Notes under the pieces: model-generated | What the model was told of the DNA's origin: nothing | Seen by the model: only the letters and a program-made list of their open reading frames with translations | The model's database searches: none | Program-made: the position numbers and the translations under genes | DNA from: Dichloromethanomonas sp964477085 | Lineage (GTDB): Bacteria > Bacillota > Desulfitobacteriia > Desulfitobacteriales > Syntrophobotulaceae | NCBI GenBank assembly: GCA_964477085.1 | Contig: CAYZDF010000056.1 | Span: forward strand, 1-18,755 | Direction: 5' to 3' | Length of the DNA stretch: 18,755 nt | In this document: piece by piece, positions 1 through 9,240 of the stretch | Position numbering within the stretch: position 1 is the first letter of the stretch | Layout: every line of letters begins with the position of its first letter

Positions 1-104
1 GGCCGAAGGCCCTATTTCCCACACCTCATACCGCTTACCGCTTACCTGTTTAACCAACTACCTGTTTCCATGCTCCATGCTCCATGCTCCATGCATGACT
101 TATC
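1..104. repeat. Heptanucleotide tandem repeats downstream of the helicase gene
   Basis: This short stretch after the helicase stop codon holds two unrelated 7-bp tandem repeats. CCGCTTA occurs twice at 31-44. CCATGCT occurs three times at 68-88, followed by a partial fourth copy to 94. TACCTGTTT also occurs twice (43-51 and 59-67). A small GGCC-GAA-GGCC inverted repeat lies at 1-11. Short heptamer arrays of this type are, to my knowledge, common between genes in some Bacteroidota. No gene is visible here, and the region may continue beyond the window. Confidence 0.8.
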
Positions 105-3100
105 TTAGCCCTTTGTTACCTGCTTCCTATATATTATCTCCGGCAAAATGATTAGCGATTCAATATTGGTTTCCGTATTTCTCCAGTAAATTAAAAAGTT
201 GACACTGGCGGCAACGGGTGAATAGCCTTGTTCCCTCAGCGGAGCCATCTTATCTATGAACTTTTTAGAGTACTTCAGCACCGTTTTTCCCTTTTCATTG
301 TCGCAGCCTTCATCATTTGGAACCAGTCTTTCACCTGAAACTAACTTTAGAATCCGGTACTGGATCGATTCAAAATACCCAAGATGTACGTCCTCGTAAG
401 TTAAATGAACTGTCAGTTCATCGGGTGGGAGGTAGGCTCGCTTGTCGGTCTGATAGTCTGCATCATTTACCTTCACTCTCTCCAGAAAACTATTGTTATG
501 GTATATCCAGAGATTCTGTTTTGCCCTGGTAATGGCAACATACAGCAACCTCTTGTTGTCGTCATCTGATAAATTGAAGTCCTTGAGCATAAGGAACAGG
601 TTGTCGTACTCCCTTCCTTTTGCCTTATGGATGGTTGATACCAGAACCTTTTCCCCCTCTCTTTTTATGAAGTCCTCAAGCTTTGATTCACGGATAAACA
701 TCTCCAGATCCGACAAATACTTTGCCTTAGGGTTGATGGATTCAAACTCCCTGATCAGGGTGGTACATACTTCCAGCTTATTGCTCCGGGCGAACTTCTC
801 TGAAAGTATCTTCTTGCTTCTGGCCCATTCGTCATTGCTTATAAGGGGCGATTCGCATTCTTTCTTAAGTGTATCATGGAAGAACCTTAACTCCAGGAGA
901 TTGTACAGATTGAAGCCATCATTGGTTTGCACAAGTCTGGCCGGAATATCGTTCTTCAGCAGAATACCCGTTATATTCTGGGCTTCCTTGTTTCTTCGTG
1001 TCAGAACGCAGGTGGTTCCTGATAAATCAGTTTTTGATACCTTGTTTGCGAGGGGAACCTCAATATTATCGCTGGAATGACTTACCATCTTCAGTATTCC
1101 CGGATCAGCGGGTTTAGGTTCAATGGGCCATGTCTTGAGCCGGTGGCTAATAGTGTCGGCTATTATGTTTGACAGCTCAACTATATTGGGTCTGCTCCTG
1201 AAGTTGTAGTTTAATTCATACCTCTTTGCCTCGGGTTCCTCCATGAACTTTTTCATAAAGGCCGAATCAGAACCCCTGAAAGTGAAAATGTTCTGATCGT
1301 CGTCTCCCACGAGTACTACCCTCATATCTTCGTTTTCGGCCATCAATGCCTTAATCAGATCGTATTCGTCAGGGGCTATGTCCTGTGCCTCATCAACAAC
1401 CAGCACCATCTTTGCTATTCGCGATGACTCAACATCGCCGTTTCTGATTCTTTCAACAGCCCTTTGAATAATGTTGTCGGATTTATCGAGGGAACCTACC
1501 TTGCCTAACAGGTCGAAGCAATATGAGTGGAATGTCTTTATCTCAACGAAATTTGCGGCATTTCCATAGAGTTCAAGCAGCCTTCTCTTGAATTCGGTCG
1601 CTGCTGCCCGTGAGAAAGTAAGCATCAGCAACTGCTCATGTTTTATCTCCTCCATCAGCAGGAGGGAGGCGAGTTTGTGAACCAGCACCTTTGTCTTACC
1701 GCTACCGGGACCGGCAGCCACCACAATGACTTTGTTGTCATTGTCCTTAATGATATTCAACTGGCTCGCAGTCAGGGAACCAAAAAGCTGGTTGAATTTC
1801 GAGGGAGTCAGGGTTCTGGATATATCCTTAACACGGTCACCTTTGAAGTATTTCCTGAGGAATGAGCTGTAGTTCAGCTTGAAGTAATCTTCAGTAAACT
1901 GCAGTGCGCTCTTGTAATCTTCAATCAGCATCTTTGCATACTCGCCGACTATATGAATCTGTTGTACCTTATTCTTGTAGAACTCCTCAAGCTTCTTGTA
2001 GTCTTCTCTTGTGTATTGCGACCTGACGTTATCGTCAAGCTTCTCAATGGATAATCTGTTATAAACAACAAGGAAACCACCCTCTATCCTTATCGCCTCA
2101 ATCCTTGACAGGAAGAAAAGAGCATCCTCAATGTCGTCTGTGGTAATCTGGAATTTGAATAGTTCCAGTCCTGTTTCATACGCCTCTTTCAATTCTAATA
2201 CCGAGAATTCCACAAGAGTCTCCGCTAATTGGCTGTCGGCTACCTCACTCTTGCTGAACAGGTAATTAATTATAAACCTGGCAAGTGCGTGTTTCTTCTT
2301 AAGCTTTTCAGAAAGTTCTGCCTTAGCTTCCTGGCATCGGATGGCAATATGATGCTTTGAATAATCACGGCTTTTATATCTTATCCAGTTCTTGATTGAC
2401 CACAGGTTAAGGATGGTTTTTATCTTTTGAGGGGTGGAGTCATCACAGCCTTCCTGAATGGCTCGTTCATTGATCTCCTTGATATTGTATGTAGCTGTCC
2501 CTTCTTCAAGGTTGCTTAACAGTGATTCTTCTATTTTCCGGAATGACTCTGTGATCTTCTCCGATTTGTTTAAGGTGTCGGTCCGCCTTATGAATGTCTG
2601 CAGATCCTTCGCATCTTCAAGGATACCCTCCAGTCTGAGAAGGGTAATGATTCTTATTACTTCTTCTCTCACAATTCCCAGATGATCAGATATGTAGTCG
2701 ACCCTTGCTTCCGGGACCTCCTCGTTTGTTTGCTTTCTGCTTTTGCTCGAAATGAGTTTCTTGATGATCCTGACAGCAAGCGATTTCTGTTTTTCATCGA
2801 ATTTGTCTGACCCATTTATCTTTTCGATTGCCTCCTGGGCATTTCTCGCCCTGATGCTGCTGGCATAAATACGTGGCATATTCTGCCCACGCTTCAGGTA
2901 TCCGGCTTCCTCGAGAGCGGCAATGGAAGTTGTAACCCGCATTTCAAGCTCTGTGATGCTTTCATCCCATCCGGCCTTACGTGCAATCTCAAGGGCTGAA
3001 TTTGAAAACTGGCTGCGGTTCTTTGCCAGTTCCTTTATTGCCCTCCAGACCTGCTTTATCTCTTTAAGGGTTAGCCTGGTCTGATTCAGCAGTGTGAAGT

Positions 3101-4913
3101 GTTTGTTAAGGTCTTCATCGTTGTACAGAACATAGCAGTCAGCAGTGATATTCTCATCGCGTCCTGCCCGCCCGGCCTCCTGAACATAGTTCTCGAGAGA
3201 GTCGGATATCTCGTAATGTATCACCATTCCGATATCCTTCTTATCAACACCCATCCCAAAAGCAGAAGTGGCAACAATTATTTGCACATCGCCTGCCATG
3301 AAATCGTTCTGGTTCTTTGTCTTCTCCCTGACATCCATTTTGCCATGGTATGGCCTTGCATTAAACCCATCCTTGCTAAGCTGTTCTGCAAGGTCGAACG
3401 CTGTTCTTGTTCTGGAAACATAAACAATAGAGGGACAATCCCTGGACTCGAGAAGCTCTCTTAACCTGTTATAGCGTTCTGTCTTGTCTGCAACTCCAAA
3501 CACCTGGTATTGAAGATTCTTTCTCGATTCTTCTGTTTGGATTACTTCAAGGTTAAGAGATAGTTTGTCACTGAAATAGGAGGTTATATCTTCAATGACC
3601 TTCTGTTTGGCTGTTGCGGTAAAACAGGAAACAGGAATGCTGTACCTGAGGTTTTTCTTCTCCTGCAGCGATTTAATAAACTCACCTATATAGAGATAAT
3701 CGACCCTGAAATCCTGTCCCCACGAAGAGAAGCAGTGAGCCTCATCAATTACAAACCTTACTATTTTCCTTCCCAGGAGAAGCTTCTCTATTGTTCGTGA
3801 CCTTAACGATTCAGGAGCGATATAGAGAAGAGAAACAGATCCATCCTCAACCCTCTCAAATGCCTTGCTTCTTTCAATAGGGTCGAGCAGTCCGTTTATC
3901 GTGGCTGCATTGGTGATGCCAAACTTTTCCAGGTTGTCAACCTGATCCTTCATCAGGGACTGCAGGGGAGAAATAACCACAGTAAGGCCTTTGGTGGTTT
4001 CGCCGCTCATAAGAGCCGGTAGCTGGAAGGTAAGTGACTTACCCCCTCCGGTAGGGAAAATGACAAGTATCGATTTATCATCAAGGGCGGCCCTTACGGC
4101 ATCCTCCTGGAGTGGTCGGGAACCAAACTGACGGAAAGAGTTGAATTGGAAAATCCTGTTAAGACCCTTTAATGGATCCATCATTTTGGAGCAGTATTCA
4201 CACCCCGGCAGGCAATGCTTGTTTCTGAGGTATGACATCAATCCTTCAACACGCGGATAGCTCATCAGCACCCAGGCAGGGGTAATTGAATATCGGTCGT
4301 TGCAGTTTATCAGGGTAAGGCAATATGCCAGCTCAACCGGACAAAGGTTGATGTAGTTCTGTATCTGTGAATTTGAGCAGATCCTGTCATTGAATGCTCT
4401 TGCGATCAGGTCCCTGATGCTTTCCGAACTATGAGGCCTGTAGTCAACGAACTCAAAGAACCCTTTGAACTCCCTGGTCTCTTTAAGCAGGCCGTAAAGG
4501 ATATCCTTCAGGTCATTATCCAGTTTCTTAAAAGCATTTACCTCATCGTAGAACAGATCTTTGGCTTTAATACTGTCATTCACCGGATTATTCAGGTCAT
4601 CAGACTGAAGCTTGTCATCCTTAACCAGTTTATGGTAAGGCTTTGCCGGGGAAAGGAGAGGAGAGAGGTGGAGTGTGTCGATTAACTTGAACCGGCCGAA
4701 ATCAAAATCAGGAGCCTCCTTCTGCAGGAATTTAAGATCGTGATAGATAATATTATGACCACACAGGTATTCCTGGTCAGATATAGAATTAATGAAATCT
4801 CTTATGGAACCAGAATGGAAGATTGATCCATCAGGCTTAACAGCACCGATGTCTTTTATCTTTTCGCTGTCAATGCCAACCTCTGTATCAATGAATACAA
4901 TCGACTTTGTCAC
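105..4913 (-). CDS. Exonuclease-RecQ-UvrD fusion helicase
   Basis: This 1602-aa protein should unwind, and possibly trim, DNA in repair or defence against foreign DNA. Residues 1-125 look like a DEDD 3'-5' exonuclease: FIDTEV (D9, E11), GHNxxxHD (D59) and a third acidic position near D119. Residues about 255-600 are a RecQ-type SF2 helicase: Q269, Walker A PTGGGKS (287-293), DEAH (390-393), FTATA and QEAGRAGRD near 580. Winged-helix-like segments follow. From about 1050 a UvrD/Rep-type SF1 helicase begins: GPGSGKT near 1066, DEAQD near 1175, GDDDQNIF, HKAKGREYD, and YVAITRAK near 1460. The usual RecQ zinc cysteines after the core are absent, but three cysteines (C234, C238, C241) precede it. 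The start is GTG; no upstream ATG exists before an in-frame stop, and the exonuclease strand begins at once. The domain calls are firm, the exonuclease activity less so, and the biological role is unknown. Confidence 0.9.
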   Translation of the reverse strand: MTKSIVFIDTEVGIDSEKIKDIGAVKPDGSIFHSGSIRDFINSISDQEYLCGHNIIYHDLKFLQKEAPDFDFGRFKLIDTLHLSPLLSPAKPYHKLVKDDKLQSDDLNNPVNDSIKAKDLFYDEVNAFKKLDNDLKDILYGLLKETREFKGFFEFVDYRPHSSESIRDLIARAFNDRICSNSQIQNYINLCPVELAYCLTLINCNDRYSITPAWVLMSYPRVEGLMSYLRNKHCLPGCEYCSKMMDPLKGLNRIFQFNSFRQFGSRPLQEDAVRAALDDKSILVIFPTGGGKSLTFQLPALMSGETTKGLTVVISPLQSLMKDQVDNLEKFGITNAATINGLLDPIERSKAFERVEDGSVSLLYIAPESLRSRTIEKLLLGRKIVRFVIDEAHCFSSWGQDFRVDYLYIGEFIKSLQEKKNLRYSIPVSCFTATAKQKVIEDITSYFSDKLSLNLEVIQTEESRKNLQYQVFGVADKTERYNRLRELLESRDCPSIVYVSRTRTAFDLAEQLSKDGFNARPYHGKMDVREKTKNQNDFMAGDVQIIVATSAFGMGVDKKDIGMVIHYEISDSLENYVQEAGRAGRDENITADCYVLYNDEDLNKHFTLLNQTRLTLKEIKQVWRAIKELAKNRSQFSNSALEIARKAGWDESITELEMRVTTSIAALEEAGYLKRGQNMPRIYASSIRARNAQEAIEKINGSDKFDEKQKSLAVRIIKKLISSKSRKQTNEEVPEARVDYISDHLGIVREEVIRIITLLRLEGILEDAKDLQTFIRRTDTLNKSEKITESFRKIEESLLSNLEEGTATYNIKEINERAIQEGCDDSTPQKIKTILNLWSIKNWIRYKSRDYSKHHIAIRCQEAKAELSEKLKKKHALARFIINYLFSKSEVADSQLAETLVEFSVLELKEAYETGLELFKFQITTDDIEDALFFLSRIEAIRIEGGFLVVYNRLSIEKLDDNVRSQYTREDYKKLEEFYKNKVQQIHIVGEYAKMLIEDYKSALQFTEDYFKLNYSSFLRKYFKGDRVKDISRTLTPSKFNQLFGSLTASQLNIIKDNDNKVIVVAAGPGSGKTKVLVHKLASLLLMEEIKHEQLLMLTFSRAAATEFKRRLLELYGNAANFVEIKTFHSYCFDLLGKVGSLDKSDNIIQRAVERIRNGDVESSRIAKMVLVVDEAQDIAPDEYDLIKALMAENEDMRVVLVGDDDQNIFTFRGSDSAFMKKFMEEPEAKRYELNYNFRSRPNIVELSNIIADTISHRLKTWPIEPKPADPGILKMVSHSSDNIEVPLANKVSKTDLSGTTCVLTRRNKEAQNITGILLKNDIPARLVQTNDGFNLYNLLELRFFHDTLKKECESPLISNDEWARSKKILSEKFARSNKLEVCTTLIREFESINPKAKYLSDLEMFIRESKLEDFIKREGEKVLVSTIHKAKGREYDNLFLMLKDFNLSDDDNKRLLYVAITRAKQNLWIYHNNSFLERVKVNDADYQTDKRAYLPPDELTVHLTYEDVHLGYFESIQYRILKLVSGERLVPNDEGCDNEKGKTVLKYSKKFIDKMAPLREQGYSPVAASVNFLIYWRNTETNIESLIILPEIIYRKQVTKG

Positions 4914-5261
4914 CCGGACTGTAATTAATTGCCAAAACTTCTGGTTGACATATTAATCAAGAGCATGATGTGCTATTCATTAATAAATCATTAGATGCCT
5001 AAATATACAATTTATATCAGTTCTGAGCCCATCTCCATATACGCCGGGAAAGAAGTTTCCCATACCCAAACTATAAGTCTGGCGTTTTATGATAACCCTA
5101 TTCTAAGAGTACATCGCTGGTAATTTCCTTCTGAATAACTGTGAATTATTATAATGAATCATCGATTTTTGTATCTTTAAATTCAAGCATATATCTGGGT
5201 AAGGATTTAAATAGTAACAGCTTGGTGTAATAAGTAATCAACGACAGAAAATCTTTAAATA
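4914..5261. promoter_or_regulatory. Divergent intergenic region between the fusion helicase and HD hydrolase
   Basis: This 348-bp AT-rich region lies between two genes that point away from each other, so it should hold both promoters. On the minus strand TATATTTA (5007 down to 5000) fits the Bacteroidota -7 pattern TAnnTTTG apart from its last base. On the plus strand TATCTTTA at 5172-5179 is a similar candidate, 82 bp before the HD gene. Neither has a convincing TTTG -33 box at standard spacing. A TGAGCCCAT motif, also found near 9.1-9.2 kb, lies at 5024-5032. I saw no small gene or RNA gene here. Confidence 0.45.
5024..5032. promoter_or_regulatory. TGAGCCCAT motif, possible operator upstream of the helicase
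   Basis: The 9-mer lies 16 bp upstream of the candidate -7 box of the minus-strand helicase gene, so a bound protein would cover the -33 region. The same sequence occurs in the divergent region around 9136-9240. The role is inferred from position and recurrence only; a single 9-mer could be chance. Confidence 0.25.
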
Positions 5262-5816
5262 ATGAGAACAACAGAAACACAGAAATTGTACCAGGAGGCA
5301 ATTGGATTTGCTGCACTTAAACATCTTAAGAAAAATCAGGTGGTCCCCGGTACTAATTTGCCTTATGTTGTTCATCTGAGTAATGTCGCGATGGAAATTT
5401 TTCTGGCAGCAATTAATTCTGTGGATTTTAATCTGGATTTAGCAATCCAGGCTTCACTGCTACACGATGTAGTTGAAGATACAGAAACAACGTACGATGA
5501 GGTTGAGAAGCATTTTGGCGCCTCAGTTGCACAGGCAGTTTTAGCCCTTTCAAAGGACATGGAGCTGCCTGAGAGAGAAAGGATGGCTGATAGCATAAAG
5601 CGAATTAAGAGGCTTCCTCATGAAGTATGGTCAGTAAAACTTGCTGACAGGATTTCAAACCTTCAATCACCTCCCGTAACCTGGAGCAGGGAAAAAAATA
5701 AAGAGTATAGTGCCGAGTCTGAATTGATCTTAACAGAGTTAGGGGAGGGGAATAGTTATCTCGCTAAACGATTGAAAGAAGCAATAACTCAATATAAGGT
5801 CTATTTAAATCCTTAG
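5262..5816 (+). CDS. HD-domain hydrolase, SpoT/MESH1-like
   Basis: This 184-aa protein resembles small stand-alone (p)ppGpp 3'-pyrophosphohydrolases. The expected residues are in order: H21, PYVxHL with H38, LLHDVVEDT (H68, D69, E72, D73), and KLADRISNL (D129, N133). In this family the histidines and aspartates hold a manganese ion and remove pyrophosphate from (p)ppGpp; MESH1-type members also act on NADPH. The length is close to that of stand-alone hydrolases, and there is no synthetase, TGS or ACT domain. It would act in the cytoplasm. The ATG at 5262 fits the alpha-helical start of the family. The gene lies 98 bp before the next gene on the same strand. No alarmone synthetase is next to it, so a toxin-antitoxin pairing is not supported. 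The substrate could be another nucleotide. Confidence 0.82.
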   Translation: MRTTETQKLYQEAIGFAALKHLKKNQVVPGTNLPYVVHLSNVAMEIFLAAINSVDFNLDLAIQASLLHDVVEDTETTYDEVEKHFGASVAQAVLALSKDMELPERERMADSIKRIKRLPHEVWSVKLADRISNLQSPPVTWSREKNKEYSAESELILTELGEGNSYLAKRLKEAITQYKVYLNP

Positions 5817-5914
5817 ACGGCATCAGTTTTGAGCATTTGTATACCTAAGGTTTGATAATCACAAGAAGTAAACTTTGCGACACTTAGTTACTTAATGGTA
5901 CAATAAAGATAAAT

Positions 5915-7234
5915 ATGATGGAAAATAAAACTATCCGTAAGCTGTCATGGCCTGCTATTGTTGATATTATAATGAGTGCCAGGGTTGAGGTGAGGCTAGT
6001 ACTGCCTTCAGTGCATCAGGAATGGGTCGACCTTCTGGAAAAAGTAGTTTCCAAAGGGGTTGATGTCAAGATATGTGTCAGTAATGCCGAGAAGCCTATT
6101 CGTGAAGGGCTTGGTGATGACGTTGCTGTCGATAAATTGCTTAAGCTTGGAATCTCAATTAATGAAACAAAACCCAACAGAATAGCTTTAATATATGTTG
6201 ACAATAGAGGGTTTTTGTACTTTCCGATAAGCAAAATATTTGAGGATACCACCACTGATGCTGGTGTGACAAACGCAGTTCTTTTAGATTATTTTTCTGC
6301 TGTTTCAATTTTGTCATCATTTTTCCCAGAGGACATAAATAAATTAAATGATTCTATTTCAGTTAGTAGTATGACTATTGAAGAAATAATCCGGGCCAAG
6401 ATTGACGGTACGAGGCGAGTTTTAAATCTTGCGGATACTAGCTCAATTGCTACTCCATTTGATATCAAGAAGTTTAGAGAGATTCAGGCAATTCTTAAAA
6501 ACGATCCACCAGTAGAACCTGATCTAAGGCGAATGATAGATGTTTATAACCTTAAAGTTCAATTTGTAGAATTAAGATTTGAGAATGGGAGAATATTGGG
6601 AAGAAGAGTTGCAATACCCAAAAAAGCACTGCCATTTGAAAGCCTGGAGCTTAGGAGGATTATTGACGCAGGTATGAAGCTTTTTTCTGAAGATGGATTT
6701 AGCATTAGCGATACCTTAGGGTCGTATTCATCATTTCAGGAAAGAGTAAGAAAAATCCGGGAAAAATATCTGGTACCCATAAAATGCAGGCCTGAAAAAA
6801 GTATACTCCAAAAGGACAAGAAATCTTTGTTTCTTAAAGAAGTTGAGGAACTTAATTCAGACATTAGGATCATTAGATCTAAATTAGCTCAGGATTTATC
6901 TAAAGAGATTGACGCTGCAAGAGGAAGATTGAGTCGTGAATTGACCCAATTTTTCATGAAGAATCCCCCTAAGGAAGTATTAAACCAGCGATTGACTAAG
7001 AATGAGTGGGAGGAGAAGTGTTATTTATATGTAAAGAACATATTGAGACAGATGAAGTTCCCTGATCCCAACAATATGGTGGATTCAATGAAACTTCACT
7101 GGCACTTCTATGACCTTACCTGGAATGATTTAAGTGATCAAGAACTACTTGAAGAGTTCTGGAGGAAAAACATTCTGAAGAACGACCTTGAATCCATCAG
7201 GGAAATCTCAAAAGTATTTAAGACCAAAAAGTAA
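5915..7234 (+). CDS. Unknown protein with PLD-like N-terminus and coiled-coil C-terminus
   Basis: I do not recognise this 439-aa protein at family level. Residues about 10-135 alternate strands and helices in a way that recalls one phospholipase-D-like half: a helix with SARVEVRLVLPS, then VDVKICVS, then RIALIYVDNRGFLYFP. There is no HxK catalytic motif, so any such fold would be catalytically dead or a binding module. Residues about 300-350 are rich in charged heptads (KSLFLKEVEELNSDIR onward) and probably form a coiled coil. The acidic C-terminus has aromatic residues (HWHFYDLTWNDLSDQELLEEFW). No signal peptide or membrane segment is visible. Two ATG codons stand together at 5915 and 5918; either could be the start. 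It follows the HD hydrolase by 98 bp on the same strand and converges with the DUF262 gene. The function is open. Confidence 0.75.
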   Translation: MMENKTIRKLSWPAIVDIIMSARVEVRLVLPSVHQEWVDLLEKVVSKGVDVKICVSNAEKPIREGLGDDVAVDKLLKLGISINETKPNRIALIYVDNRGFLYFPISKIFEDTTTDAGVTNAVLLDYFSAVSILSSFFPEDINKLNDSISVSSMTIEEIIRAKIDGTRRVLNLADTSSIATPFDIKKFREIQAILKNDPPVEPDLRRMIDVYNLKVQFVELRFENGRILGRRVAIPKKALPFESLELRRIIDAGMKLFSEDGFSISDTLGSYSSFQERVRKIREKYLVPIKCRPEKSILQKDKKSLFLKEVEELNSDIRIIRSKLAQDLSKEIDAARGRLSRELTQFFMKNPPKEVLNQRLTKNEWEEKCYLYVKNILRQMKFPDPNNMVDSMKLHWHFYDLTWNDLSDQELLEEFWRKNILKNDLESIREISKVFKTKK

Positions 7235-7320
7235 GATGCTTTTAATGGGATCAATATTAACAACAATTATATTGGAAACTCCTTGAAGTGTAATGTTATA
7301 TTCAGTCTTTCATTTTTAAT

Positions 7321-9111
7321 TCAAAGCGAAAAGTAGTACTCCTTGATTTTCTTTGCCATAAGCTTGCGTCTTTCTGCCAGGAAATACTTGTATTGATCTA
7401 TATCCATTTCAAATATATTCTCAGGGATGGCGTTTTGTCGAAGGTTGTCCATTAGTTCAGGGATATTACTGATCCCTCCGTACTTAAGTCCACCATTATT
7501 TACTTGATCCCTTAGCTCGTTGAAATAGACTTTTGGAGCTTTGTCTCCTACTCTGATGTTTATCTCTGATTGCATGTAGACGAAGTTTGCTACCTGATTA
7601 TAAGCTGACCGGCCAAATCCATTTTTCTTTAAATAATTCTTGGGGAACAGATGATGCACATCTCCTGCATTTGATATAAGATGATTCACCGTTATGTCCC
7701 TTGACAAGAATCCTTTATCATTTGCTTTAACCTGGGCTGCCAGATATACATGGAACACAGGTGCACTTGTTACAGGGGTCTCAAGAGCCTGGGGTAGGGT
7801 GACACTCCAGTATGCTTCAGATAATTCTCCCTCTTCAATGGTTTTGTAGAATGTGGGGAAGGTTGACTCATTTATCTGTTTGATATCGTAGTCGAATCGT
7901 GATTCAGGAGATCCTGAATATCTACTTGTAAGTACGGACATTGCAAACCAGCGTCTTACATAGTTCTCAATTAATGCCTGCTCATAGTTAAGTTTGCGAA
8001 GTGTCAGATATAATATATATGCAAAGTTGATGGCATTCTTAGATCTGATCATTCCGGGAGATATAAATCCAGCCGACTTAATGATCATAATGAACTTATT
8101 GAAATTCGATTCGTTCATAAAAGTCATTATCCCATCTTTAAGCTTATGGAATGAGTCTTCTGCAATTGACTCTTCAAAAACTCTGGTCTCAAAATTTCTT
8201 CCTGAAAGCAAACTAACGAGGTCGGACAGTTTTCCTCTCTTGAACTCTGTTGTAAACGCTACCCTGAGCATATCGGTATATTCCGGATCATAGAGATCTT
8301 CAGTCTCTTTGTGTAGCCATCTCATCTTCGCAAAGAAGTCTGTTGTGGTGAACTCCTTATCCACTTCAACAATCTGATTGTAAAAGTCAGGGACAGCAGC
8401 CATATGACAGAAATAGTCGATAGCTTTTCTTAATAAGTGACCTTCAAACTGTTCGCTGGCTGCAATCTTCGACATCGCAAAGTCGGCCTGACTCAAAATA
8501 ACCCCTTGGGAATTAATGCGGATAAAGATTTCAGTCACCGTTTCAATGTCCTACTCAGACTCCAGTTCTATAAGTCCTATCTGACGTTTTGAGAGGCTGA
8601 AGAGATTGATTAATGCATTTGTTGCTTTTTCTTTGTCAACATCCGGATTGCGGGCAAGATAGTCAGTTATGTAAGTATACTGATTGGCGTTGAAAAGTTC
8701 TGAAATATCAGGGATCCACTGAGGATCCTTAGCCATTATAAAAGTTTGAACATCAAAATCCTCTTTCAAGGGATTAAAGGCTATTTTTATGCGGGTTTTC
8801 TTATATTCCTTGTTAATTACCTGCATACCCAAAAGGGCGGCCCCCATTGCAGTGACACGCTGTTGACCATCAATCAGTACTTTTCGTCCTTCCGAAAAGG
8901 TGCCGTCTTTCAGCCTGACATTCGGGTTTTTCCATGCAATAAGATATCCTATCGGATAACCCCTGTACAGACTATCCATAAGATCTCGAACCCTGCTTGT
9001 TTCCCATACGAATGGACGCTGGATTTCGGGAATAGCTATTTCTCCTGACTTTGTCCATGCAAGAACTGTTTCAATCAGGTGTTGGTTAACTGAATATTTT
9101 GGTTTTTGCAT
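7321..9111 (-). pseudogene. DUF262/HNH (GmrSD-like) restriction protein, split by an amber codon
   Basis: Two minus-strand ORFs (9111-8551 and 8538-7321) lie in the same frame, separated only by a TAG at 8553-8551, codon 187 of about 596. Read through, they give a typical DUF262 protein: IPEIQRPFVW (27-36), the diagnostic DGQQR (81-85), IFIRINSQG near 195-203, and HHLFPKNYL (H486, H487) as a C-terminal HNH/DUF1524-like nuclease motif. In GmrSD and BrxU proteins the DUF262 part binds and hydrolyses nucleotides and the HNH part cuts DNA with modified bases. The stop falls inside DUF262, next to DIETVTEIFIRIN, where family members are continuous. TAG ends other genes here (HD hydrolase, istA), so it is a real stop. 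The rest of the gene has no other lesion, which suggests a recent mutation, a sequencing error, or a mixed population. GTG at 8538 could restart translation of a C-terminal piece. Confidence 0.85.
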
Positions 9112-9135
9112 TATTTGGGTTTAAATTTTTATCTG

Positions 9136-9147
9136 ATGAGCCCATTA
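9136..9147. promoter_or_regulatory. ATGAGCCCATTA repeat, copy 1 (DUF262 side)
   Basis: This 12-mer is repeated exactly at 9222-9233. It lies 24 bp upstream of the DUF262 start codon, inside the probable promoter of that minus-strand gene. An operator role is inferred. Confidence 0.35.
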
Positions 9148-9221
9148 AACCGGGAAGTGAAAAACATAATTGCCTGAAATTAAATTTTATAATCAAAACC
9201 ACAAAAGAATTCACATGAAAA

Positions 9222-9240
9222 ATGAGCCCATTATGAGCCC
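9222..9240. promoter_or_regulatory. Tandem TGAGCCC motifs abutting the vsr -33 box
   Basis: ATGAGCCCATTA (9222-9233) and ATGAGCCC (9233-9240) begin 11 bp apart, about one helical turn, so two bound protomers would lie on the same DNA face. The second copy runs straight into TTTG at 9241-9244, the candidate -33 element. This is the arrangement expected of a repressor or activator site. No controller (C) protein gene is visible in the window, and the binding factor is unknown. Confidence 0.4.

Noticed and set aside
493..1080. Open plus-strand frame of 195 codons inside the helicase gene
   Set aside because: It lies antisense to the SF1 helicase motifs, its translation is rich in Ser, Leu and Phe without a domain, and the minus-strand frame explains the conservation. 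The same applies to the other open frames antisense to or overlapping the assigned genes.
5915..7234. Active phospholipase D nuclease
   Set aside because: The fold pattern is suggestive, but no HxK(x)4D motif is present, so catalytic activity is not supported.
8551..9111. Two separate genes for the DUF262 region (natural GmrS plus GmrD)
   Set aside because: The break is one in-frame TAG inside DUF262, with continuous family sequence on both sides. A natural split would fall between the DUF262 and HNH parts and have its own start site.
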